Shown in pieces: positions 33,484 through 45,121 of a DNA stretch of 64,000 nt. How positions within the stretch are numbered: the first letter of the stretch is position 1; every line of letters begins with the position of its first letter. The notes below the pieces were generated by a model. It was not told the DNA's origin and searched no databases. It saw only the letters and a program-made list of their open reading frames with translations. Position numbers and translations under genes: made by a program. The stretch lies in the NCBI RefSeq assembly GCF_020379485.1, contig NC_063448.1:7649726-7713725 (forward strand). The letters are read 5' to 3'. The DNA is from Brassica napus (Eukaryota > Streptophyta > Magnoliopsida > Brassicales > Brassicaceae).

Positions 33484-35308
33484 ATGGATGCTCCCGAAGA
33501 TTCCTCCCACTATTTCACCGATTTCACATTGGCCGAGGTATATTCGTTTTCTCCGTCTTCATAGATTTAAGAGATTCCATGCGATGTAGTAACCTTAGTA
33601 TTGCTCTTCTTAATCTGCGAAGATTGTAGACATGGAGACTCTGTTCAAGGAGCTCGGTGATCAATCTCTCCTCAAAGACTTCTGTCAAACTGTTGCCTCC
33701 TCTTTTAGGTATTTTATTTTGAGATCATGCAAAGGTCCTCTTTTCTTATGTAATTATATATGTTTTTATTTCCATGACTTAACTCTTCATGTCTGTTCCA
33801 TGATTTAATTTGGTCGGAATCAAAAGTTGCTCAGTGAATCGGAAGGGAAAATCATCAATAACATGGAAACAAGTGCGTCTCTTTGTTATCCTTCATACAA
33901 AGCAATGAGCTCAGGGAGAAGTAACCTTTGTTTATGTTTTTTTTTTCAGGTACAGGGTTGGTTTCAGGGGAGGCTAGAGAAGCAAAACCAACCCAAATTC
34001 AAGACTGCGCCATCTTCCCCTTTGCTGATTGTTGACTTATCAAATCCAGGTGGTGTCAGAGATGCTGGAAGTCCTGAAACTGTTACCTATGGTCAAAGAG
34101 TGAAAGGCTAGTTTCCTTTTCTTGTGTGCATTCTTTTTCATTAAACGCCTATCCTTTTGGGAAGTTCTTAGAGTGGGGTTCTTAGCGGAATGCAAGAATC
34201 CGTCTCTTAAGTTTTAACTAAAACTAAAACAGCTAAGAACCGTCTCTTAAAACTCTTATTTAAGAGCTTTTTAGTTAAAAGTTAAGAGTCAGGTTGTTCT
34301 ATTCCGCTAAGAACACTTTAATAATCATGCTCTTAGTCTCTAAACACTTTTATTTTGGGTACATAGGTAAGACCTCTGATGTATCTGATCTCGCTTTTGA
34401 GGCTAAATCTGCTAGGGATGACGCGTGGTAAGCACTTTTACTTTCAGTGAATAATATCACATTCATACGTTTGGGCGCAACTCTTTAGCACAAGACTTTT
34501 GTTAAAACTGGCCAAAGTAGAAAAAAAACATGGAATGTACTATATTACTTGTTGATTGTTAACTTAACAAGCAATGCCACTACCGAAGCATATGATCAGT
34601 CTGAACGTTTGACAAAGCACTTTTGTCACAAGCCTAATGTCAAGCATGTAATATACTTTTGTGTTTATGTATATATGTGATCAATCTGGTCTTTCAGGTA
34701 TGACGTGGCATCGTTCATGACTTATAGATATCTCCGCACTGGTGAACTGGTAAGAAGGGTCTCGTCGCTTTTGCTCAATGTCTGATTTTTTTTGCAACTG
34801 AGAGTAATGTCTGCAACAGGAAGTGCGTGTCCGATTTTCCGGGTTCGACAACCAACACGATGAGTGGGTGAACGTGCAAACGTCAGTGCGGGAGCGGTCT
34901 ATTCCTGTAGAACCATCAGAGTGTGGGAGAGTGAAGGTTGGAGAGTTGCTTCTGTGTTTTCAGGTAAACTTAACTTTTGATCTAACTGAATGGAACCTTT
35001 AGCAACAAAAGAAATTAAATATAATAATGCAAAATATGGGGGTGGTTAATGAGCAGGATAGGGAGGATGAAGCACTGTACTGTGATGCTCATGTTGTGAA
35101 TATCAAGAGAGGGGTTCATGATCACAGGAGTTGTAACTGCGTGTTTGTTGTTCGGTACGAGTTTGACGGTACAGAGGTAAACAGCTTGATCTCGACCTTT
35201 ATGTTGGGTGGTTTGGGAAGTATAATTCACCAAGTTGCGTTTTGACTATGTGGACAGGAAACGCTGGGACTTGAAAGTATTTGCCGTCGTCCTGATTCTG
35301 AAGAGTGA
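33484..35308 (+). CDS. SHH1: SHH1/DTF1, SAWADEE homeodomain protein
   Basis: Recruits RNA polymerase IV to chromatin by reading H3K9 methylation with unmethylated K4, and so starts siRNA production for RNA-directed DNA methylation. Exons: 33484-33537, 33623-33708, 33827-33872, 33950-34106, 34367-34427, 34698-34749, 34820-34963, 35057-35176 and 35258-35308. They total 771 nt or 256 residues, as expected. An N-terminal homeodomain-like region (about 12-75, with WKQVQGWFQ) is followed by the SAWADEE domain from about residue 129 (AWYDVASF, SGFDNQHDEWVNV, LLLCFQ). Exon 4 seems to end at a GC donor, AAAG|GC at 34107, the only choice that keeps both phase and sequence. That intron also holds a MITE. 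The first ATG of two nearby gives the expected start. Confidence 0.93.
34171..34332. mobile_element. PIF/Harbinger MITE in intron 4 of SHH1
   Basis: 162 bp with TTA duplications at 34168-34170 and 34333-34335. The right end TAATAATCATGCTC matches the family seen elsewhere here. The left end is shortened: GAG joins directly to a shared inner arm, GGTTCTTAGCGGAAT, that pairs with ATTCCGCTAAGAACAC. The arms could fold into a long hairpin in the pre-mRNA. Confidence 0.8.
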
Positions 35309-35812
35309 ATTTGTTTTGGTCATGAATTCTGAAGAGTGAATTTGTCTAACTAGATTGCATATAACTGAACCAAGCCCAAGGTGCGAAGCAACTAAGTGTT
35401 AGTTTCTTTGGTGTGAATAATGTGGAATTAAGACCTATAAAGTGCAAAAGGGCTTTAGACAATGTAACCAAACCTAAATGCTTAAGCAGTAAAGTCCCTT
35501 TCTTATATGAGATCACAGGGCCTCAATTTCTTAAAGCTCACTTCAACTTTCAGTAGAATGGAGAGAGTGAAGGTTTGTTTTATTCATAACCTCTGAAGCA
35601 AGAAATACAAATACAGGGAATATTTTGCGATCTGCGTACATACAAAAACTTAGAAATTGGGACTACAAGATGGACTTTAGTTCAATATCCAAGTCTTATC
35701 ATTCCTATCTGGTTCTCCTAGACAATAATAGATGTGGTACTCACTCCTTCCACATATTGTTTTATTTGGCGAAGACAATAGTATCCGACTCCAGAACATC
35801 AGAGCTGAGGAA

Positions 35813-36457
35813 CTAACGGAGGTTTAGCGATCTCCTCAACCGGGAAGCCACTCCCTGAGGAGGAGGGGGAGGCGGAATAAGAAGATCGAGGATGGTGACT
35901 CTCTCTTTTGGAGTCAACGAAACACCTCTAATAAGATCCAACGCCATGATGTGCACGTTCGTCCTTTGCCTGTGCTTACTGTAAACCAGCCCTGCAGCAG
36001 TACCTCCAGCTATCAGAACCTGTCATAACAAAAACACCAGAAAACTAAACGTCTCCTTAAGGAGTCTTTTAAGTTGTTAATTGACCGCTGAAACTGACCG
36101 GAGTTAGCCACAATGCTGCTGTCTGCATATCGAATTTGGGAGCATAAAGCACCGTCTCTCCAAACTCATCCTCCAGCTTACTGTAGATCTCTTTGTCGGT
36201 TTTTCCAGCTCCTATCTCATCACGGATCAGCTGCAAAACTCTGGTGTATTAGAGGGGCAGACATCAAAACTAATAATATCCCTTTGGAAAGTTTTGAAGA
36301 GAAACACACTCACCTGTCTAAGGAGAATAGCTACATCTGCCTGTGAGTCTTCAATGGACTGACTCCCACACTCAGTGCAGCGAACGTTGTGGCTGATGTT
36401 TCTGGCTCGAGCGTCCAGCATCTGAGCCTTCTTCAGATCCTCGTCTCTTTTCTCCAT
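35813..36457 (-). CDS. CCMH: CCMH, mitochondrial cytochrome c maturation thiol protein
   Basis: Part of the mitochondrial system I haem-ligation machinery; CcmH keeps the apocytochrome c CXXCH thiols reduced. Exons, read leftward: 36457-36314, 36230-36099 and 36019-35813, 483 nt or 160 residues, close to the Arabidopsis length. The redox motif RCTEC is at residues 26-30 (C27, C30) within ARNISHNVRCTECGSQSIED. A hydrophobic segment near residue 95 (VLIAGGTAAGLVY) is the membrane anchor, and the C terminus is basic. It converges on SHH1, whose stop is 505 bp away. The first Met is not preceded by an obvious cleavable presequence, as in relatives. Confidence 0.93.
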
Positions 36458-37901
36458 TTCCCCTGAAAATTTTCATGGTATCCAATATAGTAAGTTGTCA
36501 CACACGCATTTCGTCGAACATGTTGTGGACACACCATATCAAAAACCAGATAATGTAACGAACTCAAAAGTGAATGATGAAGGAAGAACCTGGGTGGAGA
36601 GGAAGCGAGAGAGATTTAAAAAAACCCGCTTAGTCAGCCCTCAGCTCAGATGATCAACCTGAAGCTGAAAAATGAAACCTTTCGAATCTCCGAGCAACAA
36701 GGAAGATGCCGGTTGATCGAGAAAGGCGTGTGAAGGAGCGTTGAAGCTTCAAACTGCAACGTGTGTCGTAAAGACGACCTTCGCGTGTGTGAGTTATGGC
36801 CCGAGAGCATATAAACAAGGATAGGGCCCTTCCATCCATATTGAAATTGGGCCTTGTAGTTGCACGAAAGTAGACACACAAAAACAGTCCTTGGAAGTCA
36901 AACATGAGAGGAAGGAACCAAAACATACAACTGGAGCCAAGAAGGAAACATTTGTAAAACAACAATGACACTGTATAATATATCAAGCAAATACGCATTC
37001 TACGTATAGGAGAAAGTGAGACTGAACACAAACGCACCACACCGATAACTCGTTCCTCTAAACAGAAATGTTGCTGTGTTGGTGTGTTAAAGTGTTACTC
37101 TTCTTCTTCTTCTTCATCACTCATCTTGTGTACTTGGGGTGTGGAGCCATGGGTGGATGGAAGCTAGAGAAGCTTTAACTCTCTCTCAGGTGTACCCTAA
37201 CACTAGCAAAATGTTATCATCTCTCTCTTTGAACATACTGACGCCAGAGCCCCAAGGGTGCCGATATTTTGGCCGTCTTTCTAAATCTTTTTGCGATGTA
37301 GGCCTCGATTCTGTTCTATTAAGGAGGCGTCTGGTCATTACCTGTGAAGGCTGCACATTCATTCAGGCATATCATAACTTCCATCTTTGCTTTTATGCGA
37401 AGACTGAGCAAACTCAACAGCAGAGGGAAGGCAATTAGTCTATTTTCTATACACAGAATTTCTCAACAACACACACGTCTAATATGTTTCTAAATGCCTT
37501 TGACAGACCTAGAGCTAATAAGAGTTTCTTCTCCACAAGACATGTTTGAAACAGGCACAAGCACACAAACTATAATACTATATAATTCAATATGGGACTT
37601 GATCCTCCAAGAACAGATAGAGAAGAGACATACATGCCCGCTAGGATCAGCAGTCAGCGTTATCTCCCTGCATTCCTGCTATCACTATCCATTAATTTGA
37701 GACAAAATAGCAAAAAGAATCAATAGTTCATGGGATAGAAGCAGGAAAAGTAAGTCAAAAAGAGATCGTATTTCATCCAAGTTTCATGTTTTCACATGGG
37801 ATACAATAGCTTTGCCACCATAGCCAATGGTGATAAAGCTCAGCTGCTAAAGTCTAATACTTTATTTATATACACGACTAGTGGAACACCATGAAGACTC
37901 T
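36458..37901. other. CCMH upstream and intergenic DNA, no supported gene
   Basis: Holds the CCMH leader (which may carry an intron near 36470-36590) and about 1.2 kb with several short frames on both strands. None shows a recognisable motif or plausible exon chain. A short acidic frame ending in six Glu codons on the minus strand near 37100 has no supported start context. Confidence 0.5.
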
Positions 37902-38390
37902 TCAGACAAATCCTTCAACCAAAATGGGCTTCTTCTCCTCTTCCTCGTCTTCTTCATTCTGATCCTTCTTCTCCCCGCTGCTCTCAATACCTTCAACATC
38001 TAGATCTTTCAAACCATCACCGCAGCTCTTCCCTTCTCCTCCTTCCCCCGCCACCGCCAACGCATCTTCCAACTTCTCATTGCCCTTTCCGACTAGACAC
38101 GGCCCAGCATCCCCTCCATTATCCCCGCCTACGATGATCGTATCAGAACTTCCGAAAACGGGCTTCGCCTCCGTTCCCTTCGATGCCGGGCGCGGATCCG
38201 CTACGCAACCGCCTTCTTCCTCGTCGTCTTCGAAAAGCGACGCCGCGCGCGATTTCACGGCGTCTGCAGCTTTACGAAACGCTTCATGTATAGAATCAGG
38301 CGGCAGAGCACAATCTTCGAGGCCGGCGTCTGCCAACGCCGGAGGAAGGATCTTGTCAAGCAAGCCGACTCTTTCTTTCCCAGCCTCCAT
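37902..38390 (-). CDS. Small acidic protein of unknown function (At1g15230-like)
   Basis: 162 residues in one exon. The N-terminal part (about 1-55) is the only region that looks folded: LLDKILPPALADAGLEDCAL, then IHEAFRKAADAVKSRA. The rest is Gly/Glu/Asp-rich and probably disordered, ending in an EEDEEEEKK run and PILVEGFV. I recognise no domain. Its place between CCMH and the PX gene matches At1g15230, an unknown protein. It is transcribed divergently from the PX gene, with 496 bp between the start codons. Confidence 0.8.
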   Translation of the reverse strand: MEAGKERVGLLDKILPPALADAGLEDCALPPDSIHEAFRKAADAVKSRAASLFEDDEEEGGCVADPRPASKGTEAKPVFGSSDTIIVGGDNGGDAGPCLVGKGNEKLEDALAVAGEGGEGKSCGDGLKDLDVEGIESSGEKKDQNEEDEEEEKKPILVEGFV

Positions 38391-38475
38391 AGAAGATTCA
38401 GAGCTCTCTTCTGTTAATCATGAACCCTAATTTCGATATTTTAATATTTTCGATAGGGGGAAGGCGGTGACAAGG

Positions 38476-38585
38476 GTATTTACGTCATTATACTTAATTG
38501 TTGGATCAAGTTAACGAAATAGCCAGGGGTACTTACGTCATTATCAGTGGTTGGATCAAGTTTAACGAAAAGAGCCAAGGGGTTC
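38476..38585. promoter_or_regulatory. Duplicated bZIP-type site in a divergent promoter
   Basis: A segment of about 53 bp is tandemly repeated. Both copies contain TTACGTCA (38480-38487 and 38533-38540), whose complement TGACGTAA is a bZIP/CRE-like site, followed by 'ttggatcaag'. It lies between the start codons of the At1g15230-like gene and the PX gene. Binding is an inference from the motif. Confidence 0.5.
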
Positions 38586-38886
38586 TGGCGACGAACGAAC
38601 CAGGGTTCGACGCTTCGCGAGATCACATGGAGTTGGTTGCCAAGTGTAAAAGATTAATGAAACTGCAAACCACGAAGAGGAGGAGATAATTAATAAAAGA
38701 TCTTTTAACATCTTCCCCGGAGAGAAGCCTCCGAAATCAACAAGCGTCACCGGGGGAGAGAATCCATTTCCGCCGATTCTATCGATTTCCTTCTTCCGGC
38801 ATCGATCCAAAATCAGCACGTATTCCTTCGAATGAGACTTTAGTCTCTGCCCTAGGGAATAGTGGGGGGGGGGGTTTGATTCAGCT

Positions 38887-41800
38887 ATGAGCACAGAGAA
38901 GCAGGCTGCGACAGTTCGGGACCTGGTAGAGGAAGCCAAGAAGCGGATCGTAATCCTGGTGGTATGCGTCGTCGGACTCTCCTACCTCCTCTCCCGTGAG
39001 TTTCATTCATACTTTCTCACTTGCTGACGTGTTTCCCTCACCAAAATCTCTCTAATTAATTTGAATATTCACGTTTGTTTTTTTTTTTTACACAGTGACA
39101 AGCTCATCGGTATTGGTGAACCTCCCTGCTGCTGCGTGCTTGATCATCCTCCTTCGCTACTTCTCACTCGATGTCGAAATGAAAAGAAAGTCTGCAGCTT
39201 ACAATAATAGCAAACCTTCTTTATCTTTAAACAAACCTCCTGAGCTCCTTAAAGCAGCTCCACGCTCTGACTGGAGAAGCAAAGTGAACTCTCAGGTCGT
39301 TGAGGATGCTATAGATCGCTTCACTCGTCACCTCATTTCTGAATGGGTTCTTGATCTCTGGTACTCTCGCATTACAGCGGATAAGCAAGGTCCTGAGGAA
39401 CTGGTGTTTATTATTAACGGTGTTCTCGGTGAGCTTTCACGGCGGTTTAGAAACGTAAATCTCATTGATCTGTTGACGAGGTGTGTTCACTGGTTGAGAT
39501 TCTCTTACGATTGCCTCTCCAAAGGAACTAAAGTATTAAACTTTCTGATTGATTCAGGGATCTGATTGATATTATATGTCGTCGTGTGGAGATTTTCCGT
39601 GAATATCAAGGAAAGATTGAGAGGAAACGAAGGAGAAGCCTCAGTTTCGAAGACCGTGACTCAGAACTAAGACGTCTGATGGCCGCTGATGATAAATTGC
39701 ACCCTGCATTGTTCTCTCCTGAATCCGAGCATAAGGTTTAATGCAGTTTTAGTTGCAACGACCTGTTATGTTAAAAGTTTTTTTTGTTGGATGTTTTGCC
39801 ACTATATCGCTATCAGGTGGTTTATATTCTGGTCTCTGTTTTTCAGGTTCTTCAGCATATAGTGGACAGACTCATAACGCTAACGTTTAGGCCAGAAGAT
39901 CTACACTGTGCTTTTTTCCATTATACCGTGAGGGAGCTTCTTGCTTGCTGTGTGATGCGACCTGTCCTAAATTTAGCCAATCCTCGGTAAGCTAAACCTC
40001 TTTAGACCACGTTTTGTTCCTCTTATTCTCAACTCAGTGGACCTCAATTTCTTTTCCAGGTTTATAAATGAGAGGATCGAAGCTGCTGTGATCTCAAGGA
40101 TAAAGATTAGTGACGGTTCTAGTGCTCCAAGAGAGACTTCTCAATCTGAAGATCTCTCGGATGTTTCTCATGATCCCTTTTCTAGATATCTGGACCCCTC
40201 TGTCACAGGTGTTGAGCTTGTGCAATTAAAAAATGAACAGCAGAAAAGGAAAAATGCTACAGAGAAACAGCATGTACCAGATTTGGCCAAAGATCCATTG
40301 CTTTCAATGGACACTCGATCTTCCCGATCTTGGAACTCCTTACCCTTACCTTCCAAAGTGGTTGATGATATTAAAGATCTTCAAGAACATCGAGCAGGAG
40401 AGGGATGGGGTGATGTATTAGACAAGATGTCACAAAGGAAAACTGAGACACTTTCGCCCGAGCATCTTGAAAGCGTGTGGGCAAAGGGAAGAAACTATAG
40501 AAAGAAGGAAGGTGAGCGGGTGCCGCCGAGATGGTCTAGCAAGGAATCGTGCAACGATGCTGATGATGCACGGCCTAAAGAGTTGAGTGAAGGCACTGCA
40601 AACGCAAGAGGAACCAGTCAGCATAAGGTAGTAAATAGAGAAAGTTACTTATCAGATTATTCCTCTGCTGAAGAGGACGAGGACCAAACAAAGAGTAGTC
40701 ATTCTTATACATCTGAGGATGAGGAAACGGTAACAGGTCTAAACAGTCCTGGGACTCGAGTCTGGGATGGTCAAACGAACAGAAATCCTGTTGTTTCACG
40801 GATACACCATCCACTTGAAAATTCTGGTCGTCGTTTCGGTAAACACAGTAAAGGGGATGAATATTACGAGCAAGCACCCAGACATCAATCTAGCAGGAAG
40901 AGATCCAGACGTTCTGGACACATTCTAGGCAATGATGATAGCGATGATTCTGAAAATGATTCTTTGGCTAGATCATGCAGTGGAACATCTGCAACCTCGT
41001 CTGCATCATACATTTCAATGGCGGGAAGTAACCTTCCCAATGCCCTTAAAAGTTCTTTGTTGGTTGATTCCTTTGACAAATTGAGATGTGAGGTGAGTAA
41101 AATATCTATTTGTCATCCAAACACCGATAAAGCTGTAGACAATGATGAATCATATGATGGATGGATAAATTTAGGTTCTTCTCGCAGGTTTTGGTTGCCA
41201 ATATTGTGAAGAGTAGTTCTAAGATGTTTGCTGTGTATTCAGTCGCTGTCACAGATGAAAGTAATCATAGCTGGTCTATCAAAAGAAGGTGATAATTTTA
41301 CTGTTACGGGTCTGATGATAGTCTATTGTTTTTTTTTTAATAATATTTACTTATGTGAATTTTCAGATTTCGACATTTTGAGGAGCTTCACCGGCGACTT
41401 AAAGTGTTTCCCGAGTACAATCTTCATTTACCGCCAAAGCATTTCCTATCAACAGGAGTGGACATACCTGTTATCCAAGAGCGATGTCTACTCCTTGATG
41501 ACTATCTCAAGGTCAAACGGCTTGTCACTTGTTTCTAGCCTCTGTTGATGCTTTATTCATGGTGCTTTGTCTTAGGATTTGTTTTGTTTTGTTTTCTACT
41601 GAATTTGTATTTTGATGAGTATGTCGACTGTGAATTAGCTTTTGTGTTTTCATGTTTTGGTAGTTACTTCTGGATTTTTGAAAAGCTATTGCTGAAGTTT
41701 ACGTGCATAAAACATGACCGTGGGCTAGGACTCTGTAAATTAGTCTGAAGTAGAGTATGGCATGCTTTGATGTACTGAAGTTATGTGCTTATGTATATTG

Positions 41801-43648
41801 TAGTGCTGATATTTCTGATGCTTGAAGCTTTGTACATAGTTTTGTTTCGCATGCCGCCTATTCTTTCACGTTAACCAACATGTGAATGAAAAGATTTGCG
41901 TTGAAGTGATTTCCCAGTTTTTCCTAATCTACGAATTACCGTTTCTCTACTTTGCTCAGAAGCTATTGCAGCTACCCAGAGTTTCAGGATCGATTGAAGT
42001 TCGGGACTTCCTCAGTGTGGATTCCCAGGTAAATTCTCTTCTGTTGACTCAAAGATCACTAGTGCTAACAGATTTTGAATGTGTACAATGTTGCCGCTGT
42101 GCAGACTTATGCGTTCTCAAGCTCCTTCTCGATCATTGAGACGCTGACGGGTGGGTAATTCACACCACAATGGGATTTTGATATCTACTAGTTTTCTGTT
42201 ATTTATTGTCACTAGTAAAATCGTTTCAGTTAAACATGTCCGTCAGACCTCTACAGTATCTACAAATATGGCTAATGTGACGCCGGGTCCTCTTCTTTCG
42301 AGAGAAAATCTGAGTTCAGAGAATGGGAAATCGGGTCAACATATTAAGAGTAACGTTATGGTGGATGATCTGAAGTCAAAAATGAAAGCTCCTGGAAATG
42401 ATCAGACCAAGACGTCTGATTCAGATGTGAGAAATAGCAAAGAGAACGGCGGCCTAAAGAAGGGTATTCAACGTGCTGATGCTGTGGCCTTTACCGGCCT
42501 GCCCACAGAGGTATATATTAACATCCACGCACAGCATAAGCCAGTAGAGTTTTGTTTCTGATGATTCTGTCTTTTGCATTGTGGGAAACCATGAGGCCAG
42601 TGCTTGTATTTGTATCTTGCTGTGCTTGTTATAACACTGTATTTCTTGCAGTGGGTTCCTCCAAAGCTAACATTACCCCTTCTAGACTTGGTAGATGTTG
42701 TCTTTCAACTCCAGGAGGGTGGGTGGATCAGGTACATCATTTTATAACCAGGGGCCATACTATGTTTTTTTCTTTTTCAGTTAACAAAACGAATTAACGA
42801 AGTGATTTTGATCATCTATTTTTGCACATTACAAGGAGGAAAGCTTTTTGGGTTGCCAAACAGATACTTCAACTGGGGATGGGCGATGCATTAGACGATT
42901 GGGTACTAGAGAAAATCCGTATTTTGCGGCGGGGAACTGTAGTTGCTTCTGGAATTCAACGGGTTGAACAGGTGAGAGAACCTCTTCCTATTGCACCGTG
43001 AGGTATCATTGGAAGTCACAGTGAGCAATGGAAAAAGTATTGCCTTAACAGTGACACCTCTGATATTTCAATCCGTGTTAAAATTTGAAAACTAATACTT
43101 GGTTATAACCTCTCAGATACTATGGCCGGATGGAATATTCATCACAAAACATCCAAAAAGGCAGCAACAATCCAGCAGTTTTGACGAGGAACAGCAACAA
43201 GAAGCAGAGAGACGGGCCAAGTTCGTTCGTGAACTGATGATCGGTAAATGATCTTCATGTCACCTAATGCTTTTTTTCATCAGTGATATCTAAAGCTTTG
43301 TTGGATTAACACATAAAATGTTTGAATTAACCCTGAACACAGAAAAAGCTCCAGCGACTATTGTGAGCCTTGTGGGTCAAAAGGAGTATGAACAATGTGC
43401 GGAAGATCTCTACTTCTTCCTTCAGGTAAAAACATTCCAGTATTGTCTTTAGGTTGTGAGACTTGAGCTTAAGTATTGGGTTTGATTTTGTTTAACTATT
43501 GTTGTTTCAGTCATCAGTATGTCTAAAACTGTTGGCATATGACCTTGTGGAGCTGTTGCTAACCTCGGCGTTTCCGGAAATGGAGCAGTCTTTCAAACAG
43601 TTGCAGGAAGAAAAACATCTCTTTGGTCAATACACACCACCAACCTGA
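38887..43648 (+). CDS. PX-domain protein with PXA and nexin C-terminal domains (At1g15240-like)
   Basis: Sorting-nexin-like protein, expected to bind phosphoinositide membranes. Fifteen exons: 38887-38995, 39096-39480, 39558-39735, 39847-39986, 40060-41092, 41188-41288, 41367-41511, 41960-42028, 42105-42150, 42230-42510, 42652-42731, 42836-42971, 43117-43243, 43343-43425 and 43511-43648; 3051 nt or 1016 residues. Order: two N-terminal membrane helices (about 22-60), the PXA domain (about 95-285), a long Ser/Glu-rich linker, the PX domain (SWSIKRRFRHFEELHRRLK) in exons 6-9, and the nexin C domain in exons 11-15, ending GQYTPPT. All junctions keep phase. The 5'UTR has a run of ten G near 38864. 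Confidence 0.92.
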
Positions 43649-44109
43649 TACTTAGATTGTGCGTTGCAACTCCTCCCGATCTTAAGTTGAGTATTGCTAA
43701 ATATGTTTAAACAGTGAAGAGAACACGAAAGCATTTCAATGAATGAATCATATATACCATCAAAGCATTTAAACGTAGTAGTACTTTCAAAGCCAATTGG
43801 CACGAAAGTGACTTTCTTCTCTCACAGCATGGGTTTTACCCATTAAGGTTAGAACATGGTCTTTTAATGGGCTTGGTTCTGATTATTTAAGCCTGTGCAG
43901 TTGACATGTATGATGATTGATGAGCAGTGGTTGCAACAACGATAAGTTGGGGACCATTGTGAACACTGCCTATCAATGTGATGACGATTTCTTACCTATA
44001 AAAGTGTCCTTGACACTTATCAACATGACACCTTCTTTAAGTCTGACTTTGACATGTCACATCAGCTCCCTTCTTCTAACATGCCGCTGAATGAATGTTA
44101 GGTTTTGTT
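43649..44109. other. PX gene 3' region, no further gene
   Basis: 3'UTR and about 350 bp of intergenic DNA. In Arabidopsis a ribosomal protein L37 gene (At1g15250, by recall) should follow the PX gene; I see no trace of it here. Confidence 0.5.
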
Positions 44110-44465
44110 TTGAGTTAAAAAAAATTCAAATCTCCAAAATAGCACTTTTCTAAGTTTATATCACAAAAATAGCATTCAAAAACTAAAATGACTAAAATAG
44201 CATTTTATTATTTGAAAATTTTAATTTTTTTATTTTTCAAAATTTGAAATCTTATCCCCAAAAACTCATTTCTCAACTCTAAACCCTAAACTCTAAACCC
44301 TAAACTCTAAACCCTAAACCCTAAACCCTAAACCCTACCCTTTAATTCTAAACCATAAGTTTGTGACTTTTGATAAAACATTAAGTGCTATTTTTGTGAC
44401 TTTTGACCTTGAGTGCTAGTTTGAGAACAAAAACTTGATTTAATGCTATTTTTGTTTTTTTCTCT
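44110..44465. repeat. Inverted-repeat element with telomere-like core
   Basis: Arms around 44140-44210 and 44370-44460 share TCACAAAAATAGCA-type sequence in inverted order. The centre (44281-44338) is a run of AAACCCTAAA and AAACTCTAAA units, the plant telomere motif with variants. A similar arrangement without the long run is in REC3 intron 2. It is best read as a non-autonomous TIR element. Confidence 0.6.
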
Positions 44466-44524
44466 TACATAAATATGGTTATCGTCTCAATAAAGTAATA
44501 GAAGGAGAGACAAAAATAGCTACA

Positions 44525-45121
44525 ATGATGAAACCCTCGGCGAAATCAATTCAGAGAGTTGGTCGTTTCTTAAGGAAGAGCCTTGGGAGCATCAAGTCCA
44601 CTGTCTGCTTTGGTAAACACCACAACTTCTCTAACAACAGCACTCCACTCTTGAGCCCCTTCTCATGCAGTCTTAGCCACCCATGTCCACAAGATTCCCA
44701 AACTGAAGAAACATACAGCGTTATCTCTTGCGAGAGCAAGGTTGTTGCAGATACCAGAGATGAGAGACTCATCAACAAAAGCCAACATAAGAAGAAACCG
44801 AAGAAAAAGGTTGCTGCAGAGCCATTCGAGGAGGCGAAGAGAAGAGGTGACATGCTGGCGCAAAAGATGAAAAATCTCAACATGGTTGATCTCAGAGACG
44901 TGGAGCATGCATCGGATGTAAAAGAAGCGCTTCGATGCTATTCAAGCATTAGAAGCCCTGTCTATCTAGACATTGTTGACAACTTCTTCGGGTATCAACG
45001 GTTCAAGAAGGAAAGCTGGCTCTTTCAGAGTCTAAGACCCCTCTTGATCAGCTTCGCTTTCGTTTATTACACTTGTATGGTAAAATCACCAATCACCCTC
45101 AGCTACTACCACATTGTATAG
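44525..45121 (+). CDS. Unknown plant-specific protein (At1g15260-like)
   Basis: 198 residues in one exon. A basic N terminus (KSIQRVGRFLRKSLGSIKST) is followed by a Ser-rich stretch, a Lys-rich stretch (KKKPKKKV) and a conserved-looking block: RRGDMLAQKMKNLNMVDLRD, then DVKEALRCYSSIRSPVYLDI and VDNFF. Proteins I remember with this block usually end soon after VDNFF with a short acidic tail. Here ~35 other residues follow, so the C terminus may have changed by loss of the original stop or a splice site. I know no function. The position after the PX gene fits At1g15260. It converges on TMA7. Confidence 0.7.
   Translation: MMKPSAKSIQRVGRFLRKSLGSIKSTVCFGKHHNFSNNSTPLLSPFSCSLSHPCPQDSQTEETYSVISCESKVVADTRDERLINKSQHKKKPKKKVAAEPFEEAKRRGDMLAQKMKNLNMVDLRDVEHASDVKEALRCYSSIRSPVYLDIVDNFFGYQRFKKESWLFQSLRPLLISFAFVYYTCMVKSPITLSYYHIV

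Noticed and set aside
36646..37438. Frames of 77-128 codons on both strands between CCMH and the At1g15230-like gene
   Set aside because: No homology that I recognise, no consistent exon chain, and mutual overlap; treated as UTR and intergenic DNA.
44281..44338. True telomere or chromosome end
   Set aside because: Only about 60 bp, degenerate, inside a small inverted-repeat element and flanked by collinear genes.
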